From Candidatus Aminicenantota bacterium (GTDB lineage Bacteria; Acidobacteriota; Aminicenantia; Aminicenantales; Aminicenantaceae), in the NCBI GenBank assembly GCA_030620655.1, contig JAUXEH010000217.1, positions 1 to 5,571 on the forward strand: a DNA stretch of 5,571 nucleotides. The letters are read 5' to 3'. Below, one piece after another: positions 1-5,571 of this stretch (the stretch's first letter is position 1; the number at the start of each line of letters is the position of its first letter). The position numbers were made by a program, and so were the translations under genes. Below the pieces are notes generated by a model. It had not been told where the DNA came from. It worked only from the letters and a program-made list of their open reading frames with translations, and did not search any database.

Positions 1-1
1 A

Positions 2-1279
2 CGCCTGGCCGGGATCCGGACCGTGTGTGCGCAGGGTATGAGCCAGCTCAATAACGGCCGCCCTCACAGCACGGGCCGCTGCATCCCCGTGCTGGAAGCC
101 TCGGCCCGGTTTCTGGAAGACAATCTCATCCGGATCGCCGAGGACTGGACGGCCGATCCCCTTCCCAAGGAGTTTGTCAACCTGTGCCGAGCGGCGGGGG
201 GCGATGTGCGTGCCCTGGCTGCCCACATCAGGGATGATATCCTGCCTGCCGCCTCCCTCCCTGACCCCATGGGCCGGGAGGACTACTCCCGCAAGCTCGA
301 GGTCTTCACGGGGACGGACATGACCCCGGAAGAGCTGGCTGAGATCGCCCGGCAGGAGGTCAAGGAGGTAAGGGGCCTGATGGCAGAGCTGGCGAGAGAG
401 TACTGGGTGGAGTCCTATCCCGATCAGGAGGTACCGGGGGATTTCGCCGCTCTGGTCGGAGGGGCCATCAAAGACATGGAGGAAAACAGAGAAAGCCGGC
501 AGCAGGACTTCCTCAAGCTCTTCCAGGACCTCATCGACCGGGCGGAGGATTTTATCCGGGAGAAGGACATCGCCACACTGCCCGAGGAACGGACACTGTT
601 TACGGCCCTCTCCCCTTCCCACTTTGCGGGTGCGGCCGTAGGCGGGGTTTATGCGGCCGGGCCGTTCAATCCCGGGGCAATAACCCTGTTTTACCTGCCC
701 ACAATCCCTGACGACGCCCCGGATGCGGTCAGAGAGGGCTTCTACCGCTCCTTCAACAACCACTTCAACACCATGATCATCACGCACGAGATCTTTCCCG
801 GGCACTACATGCAGTCGAAGATAGCCTCGACCAACCTCCACCTCGTGCGCGATCTTTTCGGTGACGGGCTGTATGTGGAAGGCTGGGCCACTCTCTGTGA
901 GGTGATAACGCTGGACGCAGGCTGGAACGGGTATGATAAGCTCGACAGGTTGGCCCATCTCAGGAAAAGGCTGGAGAATGCCACTCGGGCCTACACCAGC
1001 GTCCAGGTTCACTGTTTTGGCTGGAGTAAGGAGGAGGTGGCACGATTTGCCGTGGAAGAGGGGCTGCTGGCCCCCCAGTTTGCGCTCAACCTATGGGACC
1101 GCGTCACAGGATCACCCTTGCAGCTCACCTCGTATTTCCTCGGCTTCCGGAAATTCACGGAACTGCTGGGGAAGGAGAAGGCACGCCTGGGAGAGGATTT
1201 TGAACTGAGGAGTTTCTGCGACGCGGTGCTGCAGGCCGGGGCCGTCTCCATCGACCGGCTGCCCGATTTCATTCGCTGA
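2..1279 (+). CDS. DUF885-family putative zinc metallopeptidase, C-terminal part (5' end outside window)
   Basis: The frame is open from base 2, so the GTG at 23 and the ATG at 38 are probably internal codons. About 425 residues are visible. I recall DUF885 proteins as usually about 550-600 residues, so the N-terminal third is probably missing. Counting from the GTG as residue 1, the signature HEIFPGH spans residues 255-261 (bases 785-805), followed by YVEGWA with Glu286. His255, Glu256, His261 and Glu286 are the likely metal-binding and catalytic residues. DUF885 proteins are generally placed with zinc-peptidase-like (MA clan) proteins, but the second histidine lies six residues after the first, unlike classical HExxH. 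Before this lies a mostly helical region with many charged residues. No signal peptide can be judged because the N-terminus is absent. It is the first visible gene of a run with the reductase and antiporter, 22 bp before the next start. Peptide or amide hydrolysis is inferred from the motif; the substrate is unknown. Confidence 0.88.
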   Translation, partial: RLAGIRTVCAQGMSQLNNGRPHSTGRCIPVLEASARFLEDNLIRIAEDWTADPLPKEFVNLCRAAGGDVRALAAHIRDDILPAASLPDPMGREDYSRKLEVFTGTDMTPEELAEIARQEVKEVRGLMAELAREYWVESYPDQEVPGDFAALVGGAIKDMEENRESRQQDFLKLFQDLIDRAEDFIREKDIATLPEERTLFTALSPSHFAGAAVGGVYAAGPFNPGAITLFYLPTIPDDAPDAVREGFYRSFNNHFNTMIITHEIFPGHYMQSKIASTNLHLVRDLFGDGLYVEGWATLCEVITLDAGWNGYDKLDRLAHLRKRLENATRAYTSVQVHCFGWSKEEVARFAVEEGLLAPQFALNLWDRVTGSPLQLTSYFLGFRKFTELLGKEKARLGEDFELRSFCDAVLQAGAVSIDRLPDFIR

Positions 1280-1301
1280 AGATAACGGAGATACAGAAAA
1301 T

Positions 1302-2366
1302 ATGTGTGCAGATGTGTCTCGGATAGAGCTTGCCCCCGGATATTCGATCTCCCACGTGATCCTAGGGCTGTGGCAGCTGTCCGGAGGGCACGGTCCGGTA
1401 GATGAGGAGAAGGTGTTCGAGGATCTGCGGAGGATGGTGGGGGCAGGCCTGACTACCTTTGACTGCGCCGACATCTATACCGGCGTGGAGGAGTTGATCG
1501 GCAGGTTCCTGAAACGTTATCGCCCCCAGTCTCTAAGCGGAGAGCTCCCAGAGATCCAGATCCACACCAAGTATGTGCCCGACCTGGAGGCGCTGCCTAC
1601 GCTCAGCCGGGAGTACACGGAGGCCGTGGTCGACCGATCCCTGCGGCGGCTCGATGTAGAATGCCTGGACCTTGTCCAGTTCCACTGGTGGGATTTTGAT
1701 ATCCCGGGACATGTGGAGGCGGTTTCGCATCTGGTCGAGGCCCAGGAGGCGGGGAAGATCCGACACCTCGCGGTCACGAATTATGATGCGAAGCATCTAC
1801 TGGAGATATTGCAGGCCGGGGTGCGTATTGTCTCCAACCAGGTGCAGTATTCGGTGCTGGACAGACGGCCCGAGGGGTATCTTGTGGAATTGGCACAGGA
1901 ATATGGTTTCCAGCTGCTGTGCTACGGGACCGTAGCCGGGGGTTTTCTCTCAGATCGATACTTGGGGAAGGAAGCTCCACAGGAGCCGCTGGAGAACCGG
2001 TCGCTCACAAAATACCGCCTGATCATAGAGGAGTTCGGGGGATGGGACCTCTTCCAGGACCTGCTGCATAAGCTGAGTGGGATAGCCGATCAGCATGGGG
2101 TAGGGATCGCCGAGACTGCCATCCGGCATATCATGCAGAAACAAGCGGTGGCAGGAGTAATCGTGGGAGCCAGGTCGGGGGCACACCTCGAACGGCTCAT
2201 GCAGCTCTACGGCTTCGAGCTGGATGAAAGGGACTCTGCTGAGATCGATGAGGTCTTATCCCGGGCGCAGGGACCGGTGGGACCCGTGTTCGGCCTGGAG
2301 CGGAATAGGACGGGTGAACACGGCCGGATCATGAAGCATGACCTTAATCGTGTGAGATCAGAGTGA
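1302..2366 (+). CDS. Aldo/keto reductase
   Basis: A 354-residue, probably cytosolic (beta/alpha)8-barrel oxidoreductase that would interconvert a carbonyl and an alcohol using NAD(P)H. The family's catalytic tetrad is complete: Asp54 and Tyr59 in FDCADIY, Lys90 in IHTKY, and His128 in VQFHWWD. The cofactor-side motifs also fit: VTNYD (158-162), SNQVQYS (178-184), and IVGAR near residue 290, where aldo/keto reductases bind the nucleotide phosphate. A tail of about 30 residues after the barrel (GPVFGLERNRTGEHGR and beyond) recalls a subgroup of bacterial and fungal reductases that keep this extension. The ATG at 1302 is supported by a GGAG at 1287-1290, 11 bases upstream, a slightly long spacing. 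The stop overlaps the start of the antiporter gene, which suggests translational coupling. The family is certain; the substrate cannot be read from the sequence. Confidence 0.95.
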   Translation: MCADVSRIELAPGYSISHVILGLWQLSGGHGPVDEEKVFEDLRRMVGAGLTTFDCADIYTGVEELIGRFLKRYRPQSLSGELPEIQIHTKYVPDLEALPTLSREYTEAVVDRSLRRLDVECLDLVQFHWWDFDIPGHVEAVSHLVEAQEAGKIRHLAVTNYDAKHLLEILQAGVRIVSNQVQYSVLDRRPEGYLVELAQEYGFQLLCYGTVAGGFLSDRYLGKEAPQEPLENRSLTKYRLIIEEFGGWDLFQDLLHKLSGIADQHGVGIAETAIRHIMQKQAVAGVIVGARSGAHLERLMQLYGFELDERDSAEIDEVLSRAQGPVGPVFGLERNRTGEHGRIMKHDLNRVRSE

Positions 2367-3757
2367 AGCTTATGCTGAGCAGCACACCTTCGCGAACAGT
2401 CCGATACCTGGGGGGGACGGTCGGGGCTGTCTTGCCCTTTGTGGTCTTTATCGTCGGGGTCGTGGTCATCGCGCTCTCAGGGGCGCCGGATGAGCGGGGG
2501 TTCTGGCCTTTGCTGCTCCTCGCCCTGTTCTTGGGGCTGCTGCTGGCCCGCGACCGTAAGGAGTACTGCGAGACCATGATCGAGGGCATGGCGCAGCCCA
2601 TAGTGATGATCATGATCTCTGCCTGGATGCTGGCTTCCGTCATCGGAGTGCTCTTGAGCGAGACGGGCTTTGTGGAGGCGCTGACCTGGGTGGCGGCGGG
2701 CCTCAAACTGGAGGGCACAGCCTTTGTGGTCGCAGCCTTCGCCATCTGCTGTCTGGTCTCGGTGTCGACGGGAACCAGCTTCGGCACCATCCTGATCTGC
2801 GGGCCCATCCTGTATCCGGCGGGCGGTTTGGTAGGAGCGCCGCCCGCGATCCTGGCGGGGGCTATCCTCGGGGGTGCGACCTTTGGGGACTGCATCGCCC
2901 CCATTTCTGACACGACGATTGCCAGTGCCCTCAGCCAGGATGCCGACATTGGAGGAACCGTGCGCAGCCGGTTGAAATATGTCCTGCCGGCGGCGGCATT
3001 GGCCCTGCTCGTCTACAGCATAATCTCCATCCTAGTTCAGGGAGGCCATCATACGGGAGCGGTCCCTTTGGAGGGCAGTGCCCGGAGCCTGCCCATGATC
3101 CTGGTGCCCTTGGTGATCATCATTCTACTTCTCCGAGGGCGGCATCTGCTGGAAGGACTTCTCGTGGGGTTGGCCTCGGGAATCGTTTTGGGATTGGCCC
3201 TGGGCAGGCTGGAGCCGGGGCGCTTGCTCACGCTGGATTCGGCCGCCTTTTCCGCCCGGAGTTTTGTCATCGATGGCATCGAGCGGGCGGTGGGCATCAG
3301 TTTTTTCACGATCCTGCTCATGGGCCTGGTGGCGACCCTGCAGGCCAGCGGAGTGCTGCAGCGTCTGGTGGATTTCGCACACAAACGAAGCCGCAGCGTA
3401 CGGTCAAGCGAGACGTGGATCGTGGGCGCGGTAAGCGGCGCCGTGCTGCTCACCTGCCACAGCATCGTGGCCATCCTCACTGTTAGTGAGTTCGCCCGGC
3501 AGATGGGCGAAAAAAAGGGGATCCCCCGCTACCGGCGCGCCAATCTGCTGAGCCTCACCGTGTCGACATACCCATTTCTCCTGCCGTATTTCATCCCTGT
3601 GATCCTGATGGCCAACACGACCGCTTCAGGTTCCGACTACGGGCTTCCCCGGCTAAGTCCTCTTCAGACCGGCCTCCACAACTACTTCAGCTGGGCCCTC
3701 TTGCTGATCCTTGTCCTCGCCCTCGCCCTCGGCTACGGCCGCCGCACCGATGACTGA
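2363..3757 (+). CDS. NhaC-type Na+/H+ antiporter family membrane protein
   Basis: A 464-residue inner-membrane transporter with about 12-14 hydrophobic segments, for example near residues 18-40, 45-62, 78-98, 118-133, 162-190, 205-226, 242-280, 308-328, 351-375, 396-418 and 440-458. Two motifs support the NhaC family: STGTSFGT (135-142) and GDCIAPISDTT (175-185), matching the GTSWGT and GD-x-x-SPISDTT signatures of this family. Members exchange Na+ for protons, or proton or sodium for organic anions (malate/lactate type), so the substrate is open. The length is normal for the family and the frame is intact. The GTG at 2363 overlaps the reductase stop as GTGA. An in-frame ATG at 2372, with GAGTGA five bases upstream, is an equally plausible start and would shorten the protein by three residues. 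Either start implies co-translation with the reductase. It is the last gene of the plus-strand unit. Confidence 0.9.
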   Translation: MKLMLSSTPSRTVRYLGGTVGAVLPFVVFIVGVVVIALSGAPDERGFWPLLLLALFLGLLLARDRKEYCETMIEGMAQPIVMIMISAWMLASVIGVLLSETGFVEALTWVAAGLKLEGTAFVVAAFAICCLVSVSTGTSFGTILICGPILYPAGGLVGAPPAILAGAILGGATFGDCIAPISDTTIASALSQDADIGGTVRSRLKYVLPAAALALLVYSIISILVQGGHHTGAVPLEGSARSLPMILVPLVIIILLLRGRHLLEGLLVGLASGIVLGLALGRLEPGRLLTLDSAAFSARSFVIDGIERAVGISFFTILLMGLVATLQASGVLQRLVDFAHKRSRSVRSSETWIVGAVSGAVLLTCHSIVAILTVSEFARQMGEKKGIPRYRRANLLSLTVSTYPFLLPYFIPVILMANTTASGSDYGLPRLSPLQTGLHNYFSWALLLILVLALALGYGRRTDD

Positions 3758-4017
3758 TGCGCGACCGATGCGCTCCGACAACAAAAACCAACTGATAACA
3801 AATAAATTATCCCCCAATTTCCTGTGGAAATCTCACTTAGCACAATTATTTTGGTCCCCATTTGGAGCATCTAATACACTATACCATCGACAGGCCTGTG
3901 CGGCCTATTAGAGGTTCTGTTTTGCCCCCAAAAGCGTGCTTCTAAGACACTTTTCCACCGGGATATCGAAGCTAACTTAATTATTTACAGCAGATTTTGT
4001 GGTCCGACCCCATAAAA
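3758..4017. other. A+T-rich gap between convergent genes, no credible gene
   Basis: About 260 bp separate the antiporter stop from the stop of the minus-strand gene. Base composition changes sharply from GC-rich coding DNA to A+T-rich sequence. The longest plus-strand frame here starts inside the antiporter gene and has no family features. The gap contains four isolated C-tracts (3811-3815, 3856-3859, 3925-3929, 4008-4011), a short GC stem (AGGCC 3892-3896 with GGCCT 3902-3906, loop of five), a TTTTG/CAAAA inverted repeat (3920-3933) and a hairpin at its right end. None of the short stems is followed by a T-run, so I cannot point to a classical intrinsic terminator for the plus-strand operon. 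Confidence 0.7.
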
Positions 4018-4018
4018 T
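3994..4018 (+). terminator. Possible terminator-like hairpin between the convergent genes
   Basis: TTTTGTGG (3995-4002) pairs with CCATAAAA (4010-4017) around a seven-base loop, with one G-T wobble, and the A3994/T4018 pair extends it. It lies at the meeting point of the two convergent units and reaches into the TAA stop (4020-4018) of the minus-strand gene. In a plus-strand transcript the stem is nearly perfect. In a minus-strand transcript the wobble becomes an A-C mismatch, so it is weaker for that gene. There is no T-run after the stem on either strand, only T and A runs inside the arms, so a terminator role is tentative. Confidence 0.3.
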
Positions 4019-5292
4019 TAGCGGCCGAAGCGGGGGTTGACCACGTTGCTGAAGACGGATCCGAAGGTGTAGCTCAAGCCCAGTGACATCGCGTAATCAA
4101 AATCGGTGGCCAGCTCCGTGCGCCTCAGCAGGACCTCGTCGATGGACGCGTCCCCCTTGCGCAGGCCCAACTGGTTGTGAATCCTCGAGTACTCCGCGTC
4201 GACGCTGACCGAAAGCCCCCTCACGATATACATATTGATACGCCCCTCCACCACAAACCGGTTCTTGCTGAAGTCGTGAAAGTAGTTAGACCCTTCCAGC
4301 GAGGCGGAGGCATTGCCCCAGGGCTCCTTCACCTCAAAGATGACAGCCAGGGACTGCTGAAACAGCTCCTCCTGGGTCTTTTCGTAGATGGTCTCTTCGA
4401 TGTATTTGTTATACGTCAGCCCCAGCCGGTAAAGGATGCGCAGTTGCCGGCGCGTGGACTCATGGTAGGGGAATATATTGTACTCGACGGCCGGCGCCAA
4501 ATACCAGACCGAATCCTGGTTGTTGTAGGTGTTGTGTGCCCATCCGGCCCAGCCCCCCACCGACCAGTGGTCGCTGATGCTTTTGACCACCATTCCCGAG
4601 GCATTCTGCCTCTCCGACTTGCTTTCGATGGTCTCTTCGTTGTATTCGAAATTGCTCTCGTCGAAATTCCCGTTGATCCCCAGGCGGATTTTCCACTCCG
4701 GCGTGACCCGGTTGGCAGAAAAATTGCCCCGGATGGAGTTGTACTGGCGGGATTTCTCCCCGTTGAGCCGCCCGCTGGCGCTGACATGGAAAACCCAAAA
4801 ATTCCAGGGATCGTCCACTGAGGTGGGTTTGAGCCTCTGCCGGAAGGCCACGGACAGGTACTCTGCCAGGGGCGTCCGCATCAGGAAGGGGAACAGCCCT
4901 TTCTTCAGGTTCTCGACCATCCTCCTCCGGGAATCGTCGCTGGTGTCGGTGGGCATCGTGTTGTAGGTCACCGTGTTGTTCATGCCCTCGAACTGCCTGC
5001 GGCCGATGAACTCCATGGTGTACTCACGACCGCCGGCCCCGTTCCTCTGGTTTGTGATCAAGACATGGATATCGGAATCCTGCCTGACTCTGACGTAGTT
5101 CACGAACGTGATCTCGGTGCGGATGAAGTCCTTGTCGCAGCGCCAGCAGTCCAGGAACACAAAGGGAGCGTGCTTCTTCAGGTCTTCGAGGTCGATCTTG
5201 CCGGTTTTTTTACCCTCATCCTCCGTCTCCGCGTTCAGCGGCCACAGCGCAAAACAGCACACGATCAGGAGTAATACCATACATTTTTTCAT
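4018..5292 (-). CDS. Secreted, probable outer-membrane beta-barrel protein of unknown function
   Basis: A 424-residue protein that I cannot assign to a named function. It starts with a signal peptide: MKK, a hydrophobic stretch at residues 5-17, and likely cleavage after LNA (residue 21). The VCC within the hydrophobic stretch is not a proper lipobox. A soluble region (about 40-145) follows, containing DCWRCD with Cys49 and Cys52, then VNYVR and an EYTMEFIGRRQF strand. From about 165 to the end the sequence alternates polar and aromatic residues in repeated strands rich in Tyr, Trp, Asn and Gly (GGWAGWAH, YLAPAVEY, SLGLSYTFGS), as expected of a transmembrane beta-barrel resembling DUF481-type proteins. 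The frame extends upstream to a TTG at 5325, but the ATG at 5292 puts the signal peptide at the N-terminus and has GAGAAG just upstream. It is the downstream member of a tandem pair. Export and a barrel are well supported; function is not. Confidence 0.8.
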   Translation of the reverse strand: MKKCMVLLLIVCCFALWPLNAETEDEGKKTGKIDLEDLKKHAPFVFLDCWRCDKDFIRTEITFVNYVRVRQDSDIHVLITNQRNGAGGREYTMEFIGRRQFEGMNNTVTYNTMPTDTSDDSRRRMVENLKKGLFPFLMRTPLAEYLSVAFRQRLKPTSVDDPWNFWVFHVSASGRLNGEKSRQYNSIRGNFSANRVTPEWKIRLGINGNFDESNFEYNEETIESKSERQNASGMVVKSISDHWSVGGWAGWAHNTYNNQDSVWYLAPAVEYNIFPYHESTRRQLRILYRLGLTYNKYIEETIYEKTQEELFQQSLAVIFEVKEPWGNASASLEGSNYFHDFSKNRFVVEGRINMYIVRGLSVSVDAEYSRIHNQLGLRKGDASIDEVLLRRTELATDFDYAMSLGLSYTFGSVFSNVVNPRFGR

Positions 5293-5294
5293 GG

Positions 5295-5301
5295 TCTTCT
5301 C
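5295..5301 (-). promoter_or_regulatory. Ribosome binding site deciding the start at 5292
   Basis: On the minus strand GAGAAGA precedes the ATG at 5292 with very short spacing (GAGAAG, ACC, ATG). The match is only partly complementary to the 16S rRNA tail. It still favours this ATG over the upstream in-frame TTG at 5325, which has only T/G-rich sequence before it and would put eleven residues including two cysteines and charged residues before the signal peptide. Confidence 0.45.
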
Positions 5302-5340
5302 GACAGCGTAGCGACAACACAACAATAAACACGCTATCTT

Positions 5341-5346
5341 ATTATA
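5341..5346 (-). promoter_or_regulatory. Candidate -10 box (TATAAT) for the secreted-protein gene
   Basis: On the minus strand a perfect TATAAT lies within CTATATAATAAG, about 50 bases before the ATG at 5292. It would give a leader of roughly 40 bases. I find no good TTGACA-like hexamer 16-18 bases upstream, where the sequence is CTCCTTTC-like. The surrounding gap is very A+T-rich, so a chance match is possible. Confidence 0.4.
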
Positions 5347-5398
5347 TAGTCGGTTGAAAAGAAAGGAGTTTATGAAAAATTAACTGAAATTTGATATA

Positions 5399-5571
5399 TC
5401 AGAAGAATATCATCCCGCCTCCACCACGCCCTCCGCCGAAGCGGGGATTGACGACATTGCTGAACACGGACCCGAAGGAATAGTTCAATCCCAAGGAAAA
5501 GAAAAAACTATAGCCGGTCTCCAGCTCCCGCCGCCGCAGCAGGACCTCTTCAATCGAGACGTCCCCCTTGC
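5399..5571 (-). CDS. 3' end of a second secreted/outer-membrane protein, tandem paralogue of the gene at 4018-5292
   Basis: Reading the minus strand from the window edge gives 57 codons (the first incomplete), ending at a TGA at 5401-5399. The visible protein starts KGDVSIEEVLLRR, continues through SLGLNYSFGSVFSN, and ends in a glycine-rich tail, NPRFGGGRGGGGMIFF. Its first 45 residues share 33 identities, without gaps, with the corresponding C-terminal part of the downstream gene, including the identical block FGSVFSNVVNPRFG. It therefore encodes a paralogue, presumably another secreted barrel protein; the rest lies outside the window. Unlike its neighbour it ends in Phe-Phe, a C-terminal aromatic residue as recognised by the BAM outer-membrane assembly machinery. 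The stop lies 106 bp before the ATG of the downstream copy, in the same direction. Function is unknown. Confidence 0.85.
   Translation of the reverse strand, partial: KGDVSIEEVLLRRRELETGYSFFFSLGLNYSFGSVFSNVVNPRFGGGRGGGGMIFF

Noticed and set aside
2344..2949. 201-residue minus-strand open frame opposite the antiporter gene
   Set aside because: The composition (Ser, Ala, Pro, Thr, Lys) is what the antisense of a membrane-protein gene gives; there are no motifs, and the plus-strand protein is clearly recognisable.
3892..3906. AGGCC-TGTGC-GGCCT stem as a terminator of the plus-strand operon
   Set aside because: The stem is only five base pairs and is followed by ATTAGAGG rather than a T-run; it also lies 135 bp after the stop.
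3711..3911. 66-residue plus-strand open frame running from the antiporter 3' end into the gap
   Set aside because: It begins inside the antiporter gene in another frame, has no ribosome binding site and a mixed composition spanning the GC-to-AT transition.
4177..4821. 214-residue plus-strand open frame opposite the secreted-protein gene
   Set aside because: It lies wholly antisense to a gene supported by a signal peptide and a paralogue; its His/Pro/Val-rich sequence shows no domain.
5293..5325. TTG start at 5325 for the secreted-protein gene
   Set aside because: It would add LCCRYAVEKT-type residues before the signal peptide, lacks a ribosome binding site, and sits only about 10 bases after the inferred transcription start.
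5305..5336. Inverted repeats AGCGT/ACGCT and TAGCG/CGCTA in the leader of the secreted-protein gene, giving two alternative pairings
   Set aside because: Stems are only five base pairs with loops of over 17 bases, and the distal arm coincides with the predicted transcript start, so a regulatory hairpin is not supported.
5363..5383. AAGGAG followed by ATG AAA AAT TAA on the plus strand, a three-codon frame with a strong ribosome binding site
   Set aside because: The spacing of three bases is too short and the peptide would have three residues; most likely chance in A-rich sequence.

Overview
The window reads as GC-rich chromosomal DNA from a diderm (Gram-negative-type) bacterium. The evidence is two secreted, beta-strand-rich proteins that look like outer-membrane barrels, alongside bacterial-type enzymes and a transporter. 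The phylum cannot be fixed from this sequence. Coding regions are GC-rich and tightly packed, while the two non-coding gaps are visibly A+T-rich. I see no tRNA, rRNA, CRISPR array or intact mobile element.

Left part, plus strand (about 2-3757): three genes read in one direction and look like the downstream part of an operon whose promoter lies outside the window. They are (i) a DUF885-family putative metallopeptidase whose N-terminus is cut off by the window edge, (ii) an aldo/keto reductase with a complete catalytic tetrad starting 23 bp later, and (iii) an NhaC-type multi-pass antiporter whose start overlaps the reductase stop by 4 bp. A hydrolase, an NAD(P)H-dependent oxidoreductase and a cation/organic-acid-type antiporter could form one uptake and catabolism unit, but the substrate is not visible in the sequence.

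Middle (3758-4017): an A+T-rich gap of about 260 bp between convergent transcription units. It has no credible gene. It contains several C4-C5 tracts (G-tracts on the minus strand) in AT-rich surroundings, and a hairpin abutting the stop codon of the minus-strand gene.

Right part, minus strand (4018-5571): a secreted, probably outer-membrane protein of unknown function (424 aa), preceded in the same direction by the 3' end of a paralogous gene running off the window. Over the last 45 comparable residues the two proteins share 33 identities, so this is a tandem duplication. The 106-bp gap between them holds a perfect TATAAT box, suggesting that the downstream copy can be transcribed on its own. 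These tandem secreted proteins are the least explained part of the window.
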